Source of the DNA: DATKZH01 sp035528065
GTDB lineage: Bacteria; Planctomycetota; Planctomycetia; Pirellulales; Thermoguttaceae
Assembly (NCBI GenBank): GCA_035528065.1
Contig: DATKZH010000661.1
Span: 1 to 64,000, forward strand
Reading direction: 5' to 3'
DNA: 64,000 bases
The translations under genes were made by a program, and so were the position numbers. Below are positions 18,865 through 27,921 of this stretch, one piece after another. The notes below the pieces were generated by a model, which was not told the DNA's origin, did no database searches, and was given only the letters and a program-made list of their open reading frames with translations. How positions within the stretch are numbered: the first letter of the stretch is position 1; the number at the start of each line of letters is the position of its first letter.

Positions 18865-19714
18865 TCTCCGCTCCCTGACGAGCACCTGGTTAATGCGGCT
18901 TTGGCTGATCGCCACCGCCGTGCTGACCATGGTCGTCGCGCTGAGTAGCTGGGACCGGTTCCAGACGGCGCCGATGATCGCCTCGCTCTTGTTTCCCTAC
19001 CTGGTCTTTCCCTGGTTTCTCGTGGTGATGGTGCTGGGGATCAGTCCGGTGTCGGGATCGCGGGCGGAAGCGTTGGCCGACGGGATCCTCAGCCGCCCGG
19101 TGACCCGCTACGAGTATCTGCTGGCCACCTGGTCGGCGAGAGTGCTCGTGGTGTTGGGCGTCTACCTGGTCGTCCTGATTCCGGCGATCTGGCTGCTCAG
19201 CCGGTTGGAGCGGCCCGTGCCCGAGGATTCGGTGACCCTCTACGGCATGTGCGGTGCCTTGGGCGTGGTGGGGCTGGTGTTGACGTTCCAGGTGTCGCTG
19301 GCGTTCCTGCTGGGGACCGTGTTGCGAACGCCGATCTTGACGATGGTGGTGCTCCTGTTCCTCTGGTACCCGGTCAACGGCATTTTGAACGGCTTTCAAT
19401 TGGAGGAGTTTTCGCCGCTCTCCCTGAGTCAGGCGATCCCCACGTTGCTCCGGCAGCCGTGGAGCGAGGCCGAAAAGGACGTGCCCGAAGAGATCACCGA
19501 CGAGGATATGGAGGCGTTGGCCCGCCAGGCGCAGCAGTTTCTGAGCATCCTCGGGGGGGGCCAGCCGCCGAAGCAGGCCCCGGCCGAGGCCCCCTTCTTC
19601 GACCGCGAGGAGTTCGAGGACTTCTCGCTGACCCGCGTCGTGCTCGCCTACGGGGGTCTCACGGTGCTGGCCGTCGTTTTGGCCACCGTCTGCTTCTGCC
19701 GGCGTGATCTCTGA
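18794..19714 (+). CDS. ABC-2 type permease subunit
   Basis: This 306-residue membrane protein overlaps the ATPase gene by 71 bases; AAGAGGA is placed correctly before ATG 18794. A later ATG at 18836 lacks such a site. It has about six hydrophobic segments: LWLIATAVLTMVVAL, IASLLFPYLVFPWFLVVMVL, VLVVLGVYLVVLIPAIWLL, GVVGLVLTFQVSLAFLL, TMVVLLFLWYPV and a C-terminal helix. The motif GSRAEALADGILSRPVTRYEY between helices 2 and 3 is typical of ABC-2 permeases. A hydrophilic loop of about 80 residues precedes the last helix. Confidence 0.8.
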   Translation: MASNGSTSTPGTRLMPFLAILRHDLRSLTSTWLMRLWLIATAVLTMVVALSSWDRFQTAPMIASLLFPYLVFPWFLVVMVLGISPVSGSRAEALADGILSRPVTRYEYLLATWSARVLVVLGVYLVVLIPAIWLLSRLERPVPEDSVTLYGMCGALGVVGLVLTFQVSLAFLLGTVLRTPILTMVVLLFLWYPVNGILNGFQLEEFSPLSLSQAIPTLLRQPWSEAEKDVPEEITDEDMEALARQAQQFLSILGGGQPPKQAPAEAPFFDREEFEDFSLTRVVLAYGGLTVLAVVLATVCFCRRDL

Positions 19715-20272
19715 ACGCCCACGGAGAGCCGCTTTCGGAGTTTTTCCAGAAATTCCGTCCCTCAGGGCCAAGATCCGGCCGGTCCAGACGAATAGAAGAG
19801 CGAATCGAGGTCAGAGCGTCCCGATAGCCACGATGGTCTGCGACGGGGCCGCAGAGCTCGCATCGACCTTCTCGTTCCCAGGCTCCGCCTGGGGTTGCAC
19901 TACCGCGAGGCTCCGCCTCGCCCCAAGACAAGACACGGCAGCCGAGCTCTCGTCTCGCATGCAGACGGCGGGCAAAGCCTAAAAGCGAGGACCGGAGAGG
20001 ACCGGTCGAAAGAGGACTTTCCTCATTCCCCACGGGCCCATGCCGCGGGGCCGGGGTTTAATAACTGGCCGGTGGAGTCGTCAAACCTTGGCTACCTCGT
20101 TCCCAAGCTTCAGGTTGAACAGAGCATAGCTGAGGCTCAGGCCGAGGCGCGTTTCGGAAGCTGACGAGTGCTTGAGCCGGTTGGAGATGGCACCTATTCC
20201 GGGGGGTGGTTAGGGCGCCGGAACTTCTTGTGACTACAGTTACCTTGTTGTGATGGCAGAGGGAGAACTCCC
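19715..20272. repeat. Intergenic region carrying CCCAGGCTCCGCCTGGG-type palindromes
   Basis: About 560 bases without an accepted gene. At roughly 19873-19925 there are two GC-rich palindromes, CCCAGGCTCCGCCTGGG and GCGAGGCTCCGCCTCGC, which recur with small changes near 22100-22215. A related half, CTCGTTCCCAAGCTTCAGG, appears near 20096. The remainder shows nothing recognisable. Confidence 0.6.
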
Positions 20273-22036
20273 ATGTTGCGGAAATCGATTGCGCTAGTGG
20301 CTTTGGCGTTGCCGGGACTGATGCTTCAGCCTGGGGTGGCCGACGAGCCGCTGCCCCCGGCCAGCCAATGGCTCCCGGCGAGCACTCCGCTCGTCTTCGA
20401 GCTGTCCAAGCCCGACGCCTTCCTCGATCTGGTCCTCGATCCTGAGGTGGCCGACACGATCACCTCCTTACCCGCCTTCCAACGGCAAGCCGCGCAGCCC
20501 GGCTTCCGGCAGTTCATGGGCGTGATCGACTACCTGGAGTTCCGGTTGGGAACCGATTGGCGTACGGGCCTGCGCAAGCTGGTGGGCGGCGGGGTCACAT
20601 TGGCCGCGGGACCCAAGGAAAGCGTCATCCTGATGGTCGACGCCAAAGACGCCAAGATGCTCAACGAGCTGCACGAGATCGTCGTCGGCTTCGCCCGGGA
20701 GCAGGCCGAGAAAGAGGGCAACCCAAGCCGGGTCGCTTCGGCCGAGTATCGGGGCGTGACCGGGTGGACGCTCAGTCCGAACCAGGCGCATGCGATCATC
20801 GGGAACCGCCTCCTGATCTCCAACAAGCCCGACGCCCTGAAGGCCGTGATCGACGTCCGCGAGGACGCCGCCGCCAAGCGATTGGCCGACCTGCCCGCCT
20901 ACCAGGCCGCGAAAAAGGCGGCCGGGCCGGATGCCGTGGCCACGACGTACGTCAACCTGGAGATACTCAAACAAGTCCCCGGGCTGAAGAAGGCCCTGAA
21001 CGATGAGACGAATCCGCTCGTCGCCCTGCTCTTTGCCGGAGTGACCGAGGCGGTGCGGGAGTCGAACTGGTTGGCGATGGGCCTGCACGTGGAAGGGAAG
21101 ACGCTCAAGCTCGCGGCCGCCGTCGACGGCAAGGTGACGGACCCGGCCGGGGCGGCCGCGTTCGCCCAGCCCGCCGAGCCGGAAGGAGGCGCGCTGCCCC
21201 ACTTCTCCGTCCCCGGCCTCATCGCCGGCATGAGCTTCTACCGCGACCTGCACGGGTTCTACGCGGCCAAAGATGAGCTGTTTCCGGAGAGGTCCTCCGG
21301 GCTGATCTTCTTCGAGAACATGATGGGGATCTTCTTCACCGGTCGGGACCTGACCGAGGAGGTGCTGGCCGAGACCGGGCCCGAGGTCCGCGTGGTGGTC
21401 GCCGAGCAGGAATACGACCCGGCGGTGGGGACGCCCGGCGTCAAGATCCCCGCGTTCGCGCTGGTCCTGCGGCTCCGGAACCCCGACAAGTTCGGCGTGG
21501 TCGTCGAGGAAGCGTGGCAGAAGGCCCTCGGCCTGATCAACTTCACGCGGGGCCAGCAGGCGCTGCCCGGGCTGATCATCGACAAGCCGACGCACGGCGA
21601 TACGAAGTACTCGATCGCCTACTTCTCGACCTCCGCCGAAGACGACAAGGAGAACCTCGACACGCGATTCAACCTCCGCCCGTCCCTGGCCATGCTCGAC
21701 GACTACCTGATCCTCAGCTCCGCCGAGGGGCTCACCCGGGACCTGATCGACGCCGCCAAAAAGGAGATCGCCGCCACGGTCGAGCCGCTGGCCGCGGTCC
21801 ATAGCTCGGTCCAGATCGACGGTCGACACCTGGCCTCGATCCTGGGGGCCAACCGGGCGCACTTGGTGCGTCAAAACATGGTCGAGGACGGCAACACGCA
21901 AGAGCAAGCCGAAACCCAAATCGACCTCCTCCTGACGGTGGCCGAATATCTGGGCAAGTTGAAGCTCGACGTGGGAACCCGCGACGGAAACACCCAGGCG
22001 AGCATCGAGCTCGAGCTGAACGTGGGGGGCGAATGA
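20273..22036 (+). CDS. Exported hypothetical protein
   Basis: The 587-residue protein has a signal peptide (SIALVALALPGLMLQPGVA, cleavage near ADE). The body is an alternation of alpha and beta segments with LPASTPLVFEL near the start, GGGVTLAAGPKESVILMVDA and GWTLSPNQAHAIIGNRLLISNKPDALKAVID. This layout recalls DUF3352-like exported proteins common in Planctomycetes, but the assignment is only by general pattern. It is probably periplasmic. ATG 20273 follows a GAGGGAGAA stretch. Confidence 0.6.
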   Translation: MLRKSIALVALALPGLMLQPGVADEPLPPASQWLPASTPLVFELSKPDAFLDLVLDPEVADTITSLPAFQRQAAQPGFRQFMGVIDYLEFRLGTDWRTGLRKLVGGGVTLAAGPKESVILMVDAKDAKMLNELHEIVVGFAREQAEKEGNPSRVASAEYRGVTGWTLSPNQAHAIIGNRLLISNKPDALKAVIDVREDAAAKRLADLPAYQAAKKAAGPDAVATTYVNLEILKQVPGLKKALNDETNPLVALLFAGVTEAVRESNWLAMGLHVEGKTLKLAAAVDGKVTDPAGAAAFAQPAEPEGGALPHFSVPGLIAGMSFYRDLHGFYAAKDELFPERSSGLIFFENMMGIFFTGRDLTEEVLAETGPEVRVVVAEQEYDPAVGTPGVKIPAFALVLRLRNPDKFGVVVEEAWQKALGLINFTRGQQALPGLIIDKPTHGDTKYSIAYFSTSAEDDKENLDTRFNLRPSLAMLDDYLILSSAEGLTRDLIDAAKKEIAATVEPLAAVHSSVQIDGRHLASILGANRAHLVRQNMVEDGNTQEQAETQIDLLLTVAEYLGKLKLDVGTRDGNTQASIELELNVGGE

Positions 22037-22089
22037 GAGGGCGCGGCCGTGTGCCACTGCTTCGCAGAAGCAGTGTGGCGCCGGACGCC

Positions 22090-22215
22090 CGACAAGACCA
22101 CCTCGTTCCCAGGCCCCGCCTGGGAACGCACTACCGCGAGGCTCTGCCTCGCCCGGGCAGGCTGCCCCTGCCCGGCATGGCGTGCCCAGGCAGAGCCTGG
22201 GCACGAGACGGTACG
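22090..22215. repeat. Array of GTTCCCAGGC/GCCTGGGAACG-type palindromes
   Basis: Four GC-rich inverted repeats follow each other: TTCCCAGGCCCCGCCTGGGAA, GCGAGGCTCTGCCTCGC, CCGGGCAGGCTGCCCCTGCCCGG-like sequence and GCCCAGGCAGAGCCTGGGC. They belong to the family seen at 19873-19925, 25450-25500 and 63779-63841. They lie between the 587-residue protein gene and a small membrane protein gene. Confidence 0.7.
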
Positions 22216-22246
22216 AGTCGGCACGAGTCGTGGAGGTACCCGATCG

Positions 22247-22432
22247 ATGCACGAACCGGCAAGCTTCTTCGTCGGCTGGGGCACGCTTTCGCTGATCAAC
22301 GCGGGCCTTGCGCAGAGCAAGGGCCGAACCGGCTTCCTTTGGTGGCTGATCTCACTGGTCCTCGGACCCCTGGCCACCTTTCTGATCGTGGTCCTGCCAC
22401 CGGTCAGAACACAACAGACCATAAGTGGTTAG
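22247..22432 (+). CDS. Small two-helix membrane protein
   Basis: ATG 22247 is preceded by GGAGG with a ten-base spacing and opens a 61-codon frame. The peptide begins MHEPASFFVGWGTLSLINAG and has a strong second hydrophobic stretch, FLWWLISLVLGPLATFLIVVL, after a short polar KGRTG turn. The pattern Lys-Gly-Arg-x-Gly-Phe followed by a Trp-rich helix is common among small bacterial inner-membrane proteins of unknown function. It starts just after a palindrome array. Confidence 0.55.
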   Translation: MHEPASFFVGWGTLSLINAGLAQSKGRTGFLWWLISLVLGPLATFLIVVLPPVRTQQTISG

Positions 22433-22463
22433 GATCGTTCAAGAAATAAGCGTCGCAAGAAAC

Positions 22464-22519
22464 GTAGTCGTCACACTCCGCCGTGACGTCATGTCATCAC
22501 GGCGGAGCGTGATGACTAC
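22464..22519. repeat. Long imperfect palindrome
   Basis: The arms GTAGTCGTCACACTCCGCCG and CGGCGGAGCGTGATGACTAC pair with two mismatches around a short loop centred on GACGTCATGTCA. The structure sits between the small membrane protein gene and the DUF1800 gene. It may act as a transcription terminator or be a copy of an interspersed repeat; it has no T-run. Confidence 0.6.
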
Positions 22520-22594
22520 ACGGAGGCCCTTGGGGCCGCGGGCTCCGGCAGGAGCGCCGAACAGGTTTCTAGAAAGCCAATAGGGGGACCGTCC

Positions 22595-24004
22595 ATGTCC
22601 ACCAGAACGCAAGCCCCGGCAGGCCCAAACGACTCGCAAGGGCCAGACCGCCCGCCCGCCGGCAACCCGGCCGATCCGCAGTGGGCCTGGGCCCCGTACG
22701 AGCCCGACGACAACCGGCCCTGGAATCTGGCCTTGGCGGGGCACCTCTACCGACGGGCCGCCTTTGGAGCCGATGGGGACCAGCTCCAGCAGGCGGTGGC
22801 CGACGGGCCGCAACGTGCCGTCGAAATGCTGGTCTCGCCCCAGACCGCCGTGGCCGACTTCCATCGCAGCTACGACGGCTACGAGGCCTCGGCCAACGCC
22901 GACGCCTTGCGGGCGTGGTGGCTTCGTCGCATGATCCAGACCCCGCACCCGCTCCTGGAGAAGATGACGCTCTTCTGGCACAACCACTTCGCCGCCACGG
23001 GCGTCCGGGTCAACAATGCCCCGATGATGCGCGATCACGTGCAACTGCTGCGCGAGCACGCCCTCGGCTCGTACCCGCCGCTCTTGGAAGCCGTCTCCCG
23101 CGATCCGGCCCTGCTCGTCTCGGTGGGCGCCGACGAGAACCGCAAGGCCGTTCCCAACGAGAACTACGCCCGGGAGCTGATGGCCCGGTTCAGCCTGGGG
23201 CCGGGCAACTTCATGGAGGAGGACATCCGGGAGGCCGCCCGGGCGTTCACCGGGTGGCGCGTGCTCCGCAATCAGCTCCGATACTTCCCCGCGGATCACG
23301 ATCCGGGCGTGAAGCGGATTCTGGGCCGGGAAGGGAAGTTCGACGGGGACGACGTGGTCGAGATCGTGCTCCAGGAGCCGGCCACCCCGCGGCTGCTGGT
23401 GCGAAAGCTTTACCGCTGGCTCGTCTCGGAGACCGACGAGCCGAGCGAGGCGCTCGTCGTACCGTTGGCCGAGTCGTTCGCCAAGGACTACGACGTGGCC
23501 AAGCTCGTCGAGACCATCCTCCGCTCCAACCTGTTCTTCTCGCCCGCGGCCTACCGGCAACGGATCAAGGGCCCCGTGGAGTTCGCCCTGGGGATCGTGC
23601 GAGGCCTGGAGGGGATGGTTCCCACCGCCAACCTGGGAAACGACCTGGCGGCCTTGGGGCAGAACCTGTATCGTCCGCCGACGGTCAAGGGCTGGGAAGG
23701 GGGGCGCTTCTGGCTCAACGGAGCGACGCTGGTCGGCCGCAGCAATCTGGCCGCGGCACTGCTCTCCGGCGCGAAACCGTACGGCGAGAAGCTCGATCCG
23801 CTGGCGGTGGCCGGTAAGCACGGCCATGCGACCCCCGAAGCCGCCGCCCGGTTCCTCGTCGATCTGTTCCTTCAGGGCGATCTGGACGAGGGGGTAGCCG
23901 AAGCGTTGTCGAAGACGGCCACCACGGGCGAAGGCAGTCCCGCCGAGCGGCTCCGCCGCTTCGCCCACGCCGTGGTGACGTTGCCCGAGTTCCAGTTGGC
24001 CTGA
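22595..24004 (+). CDS. DUF1800 family protein
   Basis: The 469-residue product matches the DUF1800 pattern: HLYRRAAFGAD near the start, MTLFWHNHFA, the NENYARELMARFSLG segment, REAARAFTGWR, DHDPGVKRILG and ending RRFAHAVVTLPEFQLA. ATG 22595 follows AGGGGGA. No signal peptide is evident. It is followed 36 bases later by a DUF1501 gene, the conserved pairing of these two families; their function is unknown, with proposals linking them to secreted or cell-surface processes. Confidence 0.9.
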   Translation: MSTRTQAPAGPNDSQGPDRPPAGNPADPQWAWAPYEPDDNRPWNLALAGHLYRRAAFGADGDQLQQAVADGPQRAVEMLVSPQTAVADFHRSYDGYEASANADALRAWWLRRMIQTPHPLLEKMTLFWHNHFAATGVRVNNAPMMRDHVQLLREHALGSYPPLLEAVSRDPALLVSVGADENRKAVPNENYARELMARFSLGPGNFMEEDIREAARAFTGWRVLRNQLRYFPADHDPGVKRILGREGKFDGDDVVEIVLQEPATPRLLVRKLYRWLVSETDEPSEALVVPLAESFAKDYDVAKLVETILRSNLFFSPAAYRQRIKGPVEFALGIVRGLEGMVPTANLGNDLAALGQNLYRPPTVKGWEGGRFWLNGATLVGRSNLAAALLSGAKPYGEKLDPLAVAGKHGHATPEAAARFLVDLFLQGDLDEGVAEALSKTATTGEGSPAERLRRFAHAVVTLPEFQLA

Positions 24005-24040
24005 CGATCTTACCAGAAGAACCGTGACGGAGGGATTCCA

Positions 24041-25309
24041 ATGGCTTCCAATCGACGCGAATTCCTGAAGGCCTCACTCGGGGCCGCGACCCTGGTGTCG
24101 TTCAGCCCCGCCGTGCCTTCGTTTCTGAGTCGCTCGGTCGCGGCCGCAGCCGGGCGGTCGGACGGGCGGGATACCGTGCTGGTGGTCGTCCAGCTCTCGG
24201 GCGGCAACGACGGGCTGAACACCGTGGTCCCGTACCACGATGAGACCTATGCCAAGAGCCGTCCCACCTTGCGCATGCCGCCCGACGAGGTCCACAAGAT
24301 CGACTCCGATCTCGGCTTCCACCCCAGGATGGGAGCGTTCATGCGGCTCTACCAGGAAGGGCTCCTGAGCGTCGTCCAGGGCGTGGGGCACCCGAACAAC
24401 GACCGCGACCACAACGGGGCCATGCGCGACTGGCACACGGCCCGGCCCGGCGAGGCCGCTTGCCAGACCGGCTGGCTGGGCCGCACGATCGACGGGCTGT
24501 TTCGCACTGACGAAGGCAACGTGCCGGGCGTGTTCGTCGGGCCCATTGCCCAGCCGTTCGGGCTCAACGCAGAAAGAGCGATCGTTCCTTCCGTCCGGTC
24601 GCTCCAACAGTGGCGCCTTCAGGCCATGCCCGGTCCCGGCGGCCAGACGCACCGCAGACAACTGGTCGAGGCCGCCAAGTCGCCGCGAGAAGGCGAATCG
24701 AGCCCGCTGCTGAAGTTCGTCCAGCAAAGCACGCTCGCCGCGTACGCAGGCAGCGAGCAGATCGAAACCGTCGCGCGGGCCGGAACCTCCGCGGAAGCCG
24801 CCGGGTATCCCGGCTTCTCCCTCGCCCGGGACTTCCACACCGTGGCTCAACTGATCCGTGCCGACGTGGGCATCCGCGTCTACTTCACCGAGCTGGGCGG
24901 CGGGGGGATCGGCGGCTTTGACAACCACGCCAACCAGCTCGGCAATCATTGTGCCGTATTGCACCAGCTCTCCGAGTCCGTGGCCGCGTTTGTGGACGAC
25001 CTGGTGCGGGACAAGCTGGCGGATCGCGTCCTCCTGATGACCTTCTCCGAGTTCGGCCGCACCGTGGCCGAAAACGGACGACGCGGCACCGATCACGGCG
25101 CCGCCGCGCCCGTGTTCCTGGCCGGAGGTCGCCTGAAGAGCGGCCTCATCGGCCCGCACCCCAGCCTCACCGACCTGGACAACGGCGCTCAGAAGTTCCA
25201 CACCGACTTCCGCCGCGTCTACGCCACCGTGCTCGACCGCTGGCTCGGACTGGATAGCCAGACCGTCCTCGGCGAGAAGTACGAGCCGCTCGACGTGCTG
25301 CGCGTGTGA
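24041..25309 (+). CDS. DUF1501 family Tat-exported protein
   Basis: The 422-residue product begins with a twin-arginine signal, NRREFLKASLGAATLV, then VLVVVQLSGGNDGLNT, the hallmark of DUF1501, a family related to the alkaline-phosphatase/sulfatase fold. Later motifs include FHPRMGAFMRLYQEG, GHPNNDRDHNGAMRDWHTA, and the C-terminal MTFSEFGRTVAENGRRGTDH and HTDFRRVYATVLDRWLG. ATG 24041 follows GGAGGGA. It is partnered with the DUF1800 gene just upstream. Confidence 0.92.
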   Translation: MASNRREFLKASLGAATLVSFSPAVPSFLSRSVAAAAGRSDGRDTVLVVVQLSGGNDGLNTVVPYHDETYAKSRPTLRMPPDEVHKIDSDLGFHPRMGAFMRLYQEGLLSVVQGVGHPNNDRDHNGAMRDWHTARPGEAACQTGWLGRTIDGLFRTDEGNVPGVFVGPIAQPFGLNAERAIVPSVRSLQQWRLQAMPGPGGQTHRRQLVEAAKSPREGESSPLLKFVQQSTLAAYAGSEQIETVARAGTSAEAAGYPGFSLARDFHTVAQLIRADVGIRVYFTELGGGGIGGFDNHANQLGNHCAVLHQLSESVAAFVDDLVRDKLADRVLLMTFSEFGRTVAENGRRGTDHGAAAPVFLAGGRLKSGLIGPHPSLTDLDNGAQKFHTDFRRVYATVLDRWLGLDSQTVLGEKYEPLDVLRV

Positions 25310-25338
25310 GAGCGTGCTTGAAGTGTCTTGGACACCTC

Positions 25339-25500
25339 GTTACGACGCTTCGCGTCGTAACGTACTCCGGAACGCTTTGCGTCCGTATGCCCAGGAAGGC
25401 GGTTGCCCCACAGACAGTTGCGCGCACGGGACGCGAAGCGTCCCACCACGTACGTTCCCACGCGAAGCATGGGAACGAGGCCGCGAAGCGTGGGAACGAG
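25339..25500. repeat. Palindrome cluster with CGAAGCG-loop hairpins
   Basis: This intergenic stretch carries GTTACGACGCTTCGCGTCGT followed by AACG (perfect nine-base arms), GGGACGCGAAGCGTCCC, and GTTCCCACGCGAAGCATGGG leading to AACGAGG, followed by a further GCGAAGCGTGGGAACGAGG half. They resemble the other GTTCCCA...GGGAAC palindromes in the window but use CGAAGC in the loop. The DUF1501 gene and the next gene converge here, so they may also stop transcription. Confidence 0.6.
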
Positions 25501-25503
25501 GCC

Positions 25504-26706
25504 TCACGACCAGATCGAATCACACGTCGCGTGCATGATCACCGCAGTGGGATCGCCGTGCGAATGCTTGTTGTTGTGGGCAGCGTTGACCCCCGTGTAG
25601 AGCAGGTGCCACCGGTCTTCGTGGTGAACGAGCGCGTGGGGTGCGTAGATCCCGTAGCAATCCGGCTCGCCCGGCTCACTGCGCTCGATCCAGGCCTTGC
25701 GCAGAGGACGCTCCCAGGTGACGCCGTCCGAGGAGAAGCACCACTCCAGGTCCATCGTCTGCGCTTCGACCCGGTAGTGTCCGAGCATCCCGACCCGCCC
25801 CTCGGGCGTGTGTGTCACGGCGAGGTAGTAGAACTGCTGATCCGCCGGGTCCTGCCCGTCGCGCTCGATCACCCGCCGCCGGTCCGTCCAGTGGAGGCCG
25901 TCTTCGCTCGCGTATCGATCGATCACCCGGATCCAACCGGCCGCGTTGTCGTGGGCGATGTAGGCCGGGTCGTCCTTGGCCACTTCGACCAGGGCGACCG
26001 AGTACATCTCGAAGCTGCCGTCGGAGAGCTGGTAGACGTTGGTCGCATCGTTGGAGATCAGCCGGGCGGGCGCGACCGGCTCGCCGGACGGCCGGGTGGG
26101 GGCCCGCTTGGCGAGGCGCTCGAGGCCCGCGGCCGCGGCCACCTCGCCCGGCACCGCACGGTCGAACGGATGATACAGACACGGCCGTTGCGGATCCGAC
26201 ACGCGGTACCGGCGGCCGTCGTCGCTCTCGGCCGCCAGATAGCGGACGACCCCCGGCCCGTGCGCCCAAAAGTAGATGCGGTGCTTGCCGCCATGCAACC
26301 GGAGGTGCACGGCTTGCACCGGGCGCCACCCGTCGGGCAGATTGCCGATCGCGAACGGCGCGTCGGCCGGTTCGCCGCTGGAGAGGACGGCCGGGTGTCG
26401 CTCGAGAGGCTTGCCCAAGACCCCTTCGGCGCTGGCCACGTTGAACGGAATCCCCGGCCCGTAGGCCGAGTACCAGATCCGCCAGCGGCCGTCCTCGAGC
26501 GGCTCGGCCGGGCAGGTGAAGCTCTGCACCCTCCCGCGGCCCGACTCGTCGTCCGAGGCGAGAACCACCCCCCGCTTCTCCCAGGCACTCGGCAGACAAG
26601 GACGCGGCGCGGACGTCTGGGCAGCGGAGGCCAGTCCGCCGAGGCCCAAGGCTGCCGCCGAACGAGCGGCGGTCGTGAGAAAGTTGCGGCGATCTACGTG
26701 GGCCAT
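25504..26706 (-). CDS. Tat-exported glycoside-hydrolase-like beta-propeller protein
   Basis: The 400-residue product begins at ATG 26706 (GAGGAG upstream) with a twin-arginine signal, DRRNFLTTAARSAAALGLGG. Repeated blades carry motifs such as WRIWYSAYGPG, HRIYFWAHGPG, SFEMYSVALVEV, LEWCFSSDGVTWERP and RWHLLYTGVNA, typical of five-bladed propeller hydrolases of the GH43/GH32/GH130 type. Catalytic residues could not be placed, so the substrate is open. It is probably periplasmic and involved in polysaccharide handling. Confidence 0.65.
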   Translation of the reverse strand: MAHVDRRNFLTTAARSAAALGLGGLASAAQTSAPRPCLPSAWEKRGVVLASDDESGRGRVQSFTCPAEPLEDGRWRIWYSAYGPGIPFNVASAEGVLGKPLERHPAVLSSGEPADAPFAIGNLPDGWRPVQAVHLRLHGGKHRIYFWAHGPGVVRYLAAESDDGRRYRVSDPQRPCLYHPFDRAVPGEVAAAAGLERLAKRAPTRPSGEPVAPARLISNDATNVYQLSDGSFEMYSVALVEVAKDDPAYIAHDNAAGWIRVIDRYASEDGLHWTDRRRVIERDGQDPADQQFYYLAVTHTPEGRVGMLGHYRVEAQTMDLEWCFSSDGVTWERPLRKAWIERSEPGEPDCYGIYAPHALVHHEDRWHLLYTGVNAAHNNKHSHGDPTAVIMHATCDSIWS

Positions 26707-26887
26707 CTTCAGAGTCTCCTCGAACACGTGCTGTCGTTTTCCTGGAAAACCAAAACCTCCACTCGTCGACGCTCCGACCACATGCCCTCCCCGCCTCGAA
26801 GACCTCCGGTCGGAGCCCTGTGCGGCGTCCGCAGCCCGTCGCACAGCACGCGGTTCGAACCTCGGCGCGGTGTCTTCTGCCGGTTAG

Positions 26888-27015
<128 letters not shown>

Positions 27016-27921
27016 TTAGAGCGGGCGGTCGCCCACCTCGGCAATCCACGCGCGCGTCCACTCCACGGCGTCCAGCTCCAAGTCGCACACGGTGTTGGCC
27101 AGGAAGATCATCCCGTCGATCCGTCCTTGCCTGAGCCAGCGAAGGCCAATCTCGCACTGCTTCTTCATCCGGTCGACCGGCATGGGGCGCTTGTTGCCGT
27201 AGTCCCACATGTAGCATCCCAGCAGCTTGCCGTGACGGGGAGCGATCTTCTCCAAGAGGGTGAAACGCTCTTCCAACCGGTCGAGGTTCTCCGACTTCCA
27301 GGTCCAGAAGGTGATTTTGTCGCAGTGATCGAGATGCTCCCGGATGGGAAGCTCCAACTGGCGCTGATAGACGACCACGTACAAGTCCCGCTTTCTGCCG
27401 TCGATCTCCAAGCGCCTTCGCAACTGCTGTAGCTCCTCCGGCGAGAGGGAGCCGGAGCCGTCGCCATGGAAGAAGTCGTCCATGATGAAGCCGGCGATGT
27501 TGGGGAAGCGCCGGGCGAGTTCGAGGGCGTGCTCCCGTTCCTCCTCGCTCGTCTTGCCCCCGGCCCCGGTCAGCGACCAGCAGACGCGTTTCAGGGGCCG
27601 CAGCGGAATCGCCGCCTGATCGAACGGCATCGGGGGCCGATCGCGACTGCGGATCATGAACAGGTTGGGCACTCCCAGGTAGAACGCCCCTTCGGCCTGG
27701 GTCATCCGCGAAGGGGCCGGCAGTCCCCAGCCTTCGTTGTCGCCCCCCGCGTAGACGGTCCAGATCCAGAGCCTGTCGCGGACGGTCGCTGCCTCGTCGC
27801 CCGACGGCGGGGCGCCGCTCGCTCGGGCAGTAAGGACCAGGGCCACGGCCAGGCCCGCGGGCAAGGCGGCCCCGAGAAGACGGGGTCGAAAGCCGGCTCG
27901 CTTTGGTGCCAGTGGGCTCAT
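27016..27921 (-). CDS. Exported hypothetical protein, possible TIM-barrel glycosidase-like fold
   Basis: The 301-residue protein starts at ATG 27921 after GAGGAG, with a signal peptide (LLGAALPAGLAVALVLTARASGA). The mature part has RLWIWTVYAGGDNEGWG, PNIAGFIMDDFFHG, YVVVYQRQLELPI, DKITFWTWKSENLD, KLLGCYMWDYGN and IDGMIFLANTVCDLEL. Regular strands ending in acidic residues (MDDFF) suggest a beta/alpha-barrel hydrolase, but no named family is recognised. Its final codons border a MITE-like element. It lies in tandem with the propeller protein on the minus strand, about 300 bases upstream of it. Confidence 0.5.
   Translation of the reverse strand: MSPLAPKRAGFRPRLLGAALPAGLAVALVLTARASGAPPSGDEAATVRDRLWIWTVYAGGDNEGWGLPAPSRMTQAEGAFYLGVPNLFMIRSRDRPPMPFDQAAIPLRPLKRVCWSLTGAGGKTSEEEREHALELARRFPNIAGFIMDDFFHGDGSGSLSPEELQQLRRRLEIDGRKRDLYVVVYQRQLELPIREHLDHCDKITFWTWKSENLDRLEERFTLLEKIAPRHGKLLGCYMWDYGNKRPMPVDRMKKQCEIGLRWLRQGRIDGMIFLANTVCDLELDAVEWTRAWIAEVGDRPL

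Noticed and set aside
22464..22519. Intrinsic terminator
   Set aside because: The stem is strong but no T-run follows on either strand, so it was listed as a repeat palindrome.
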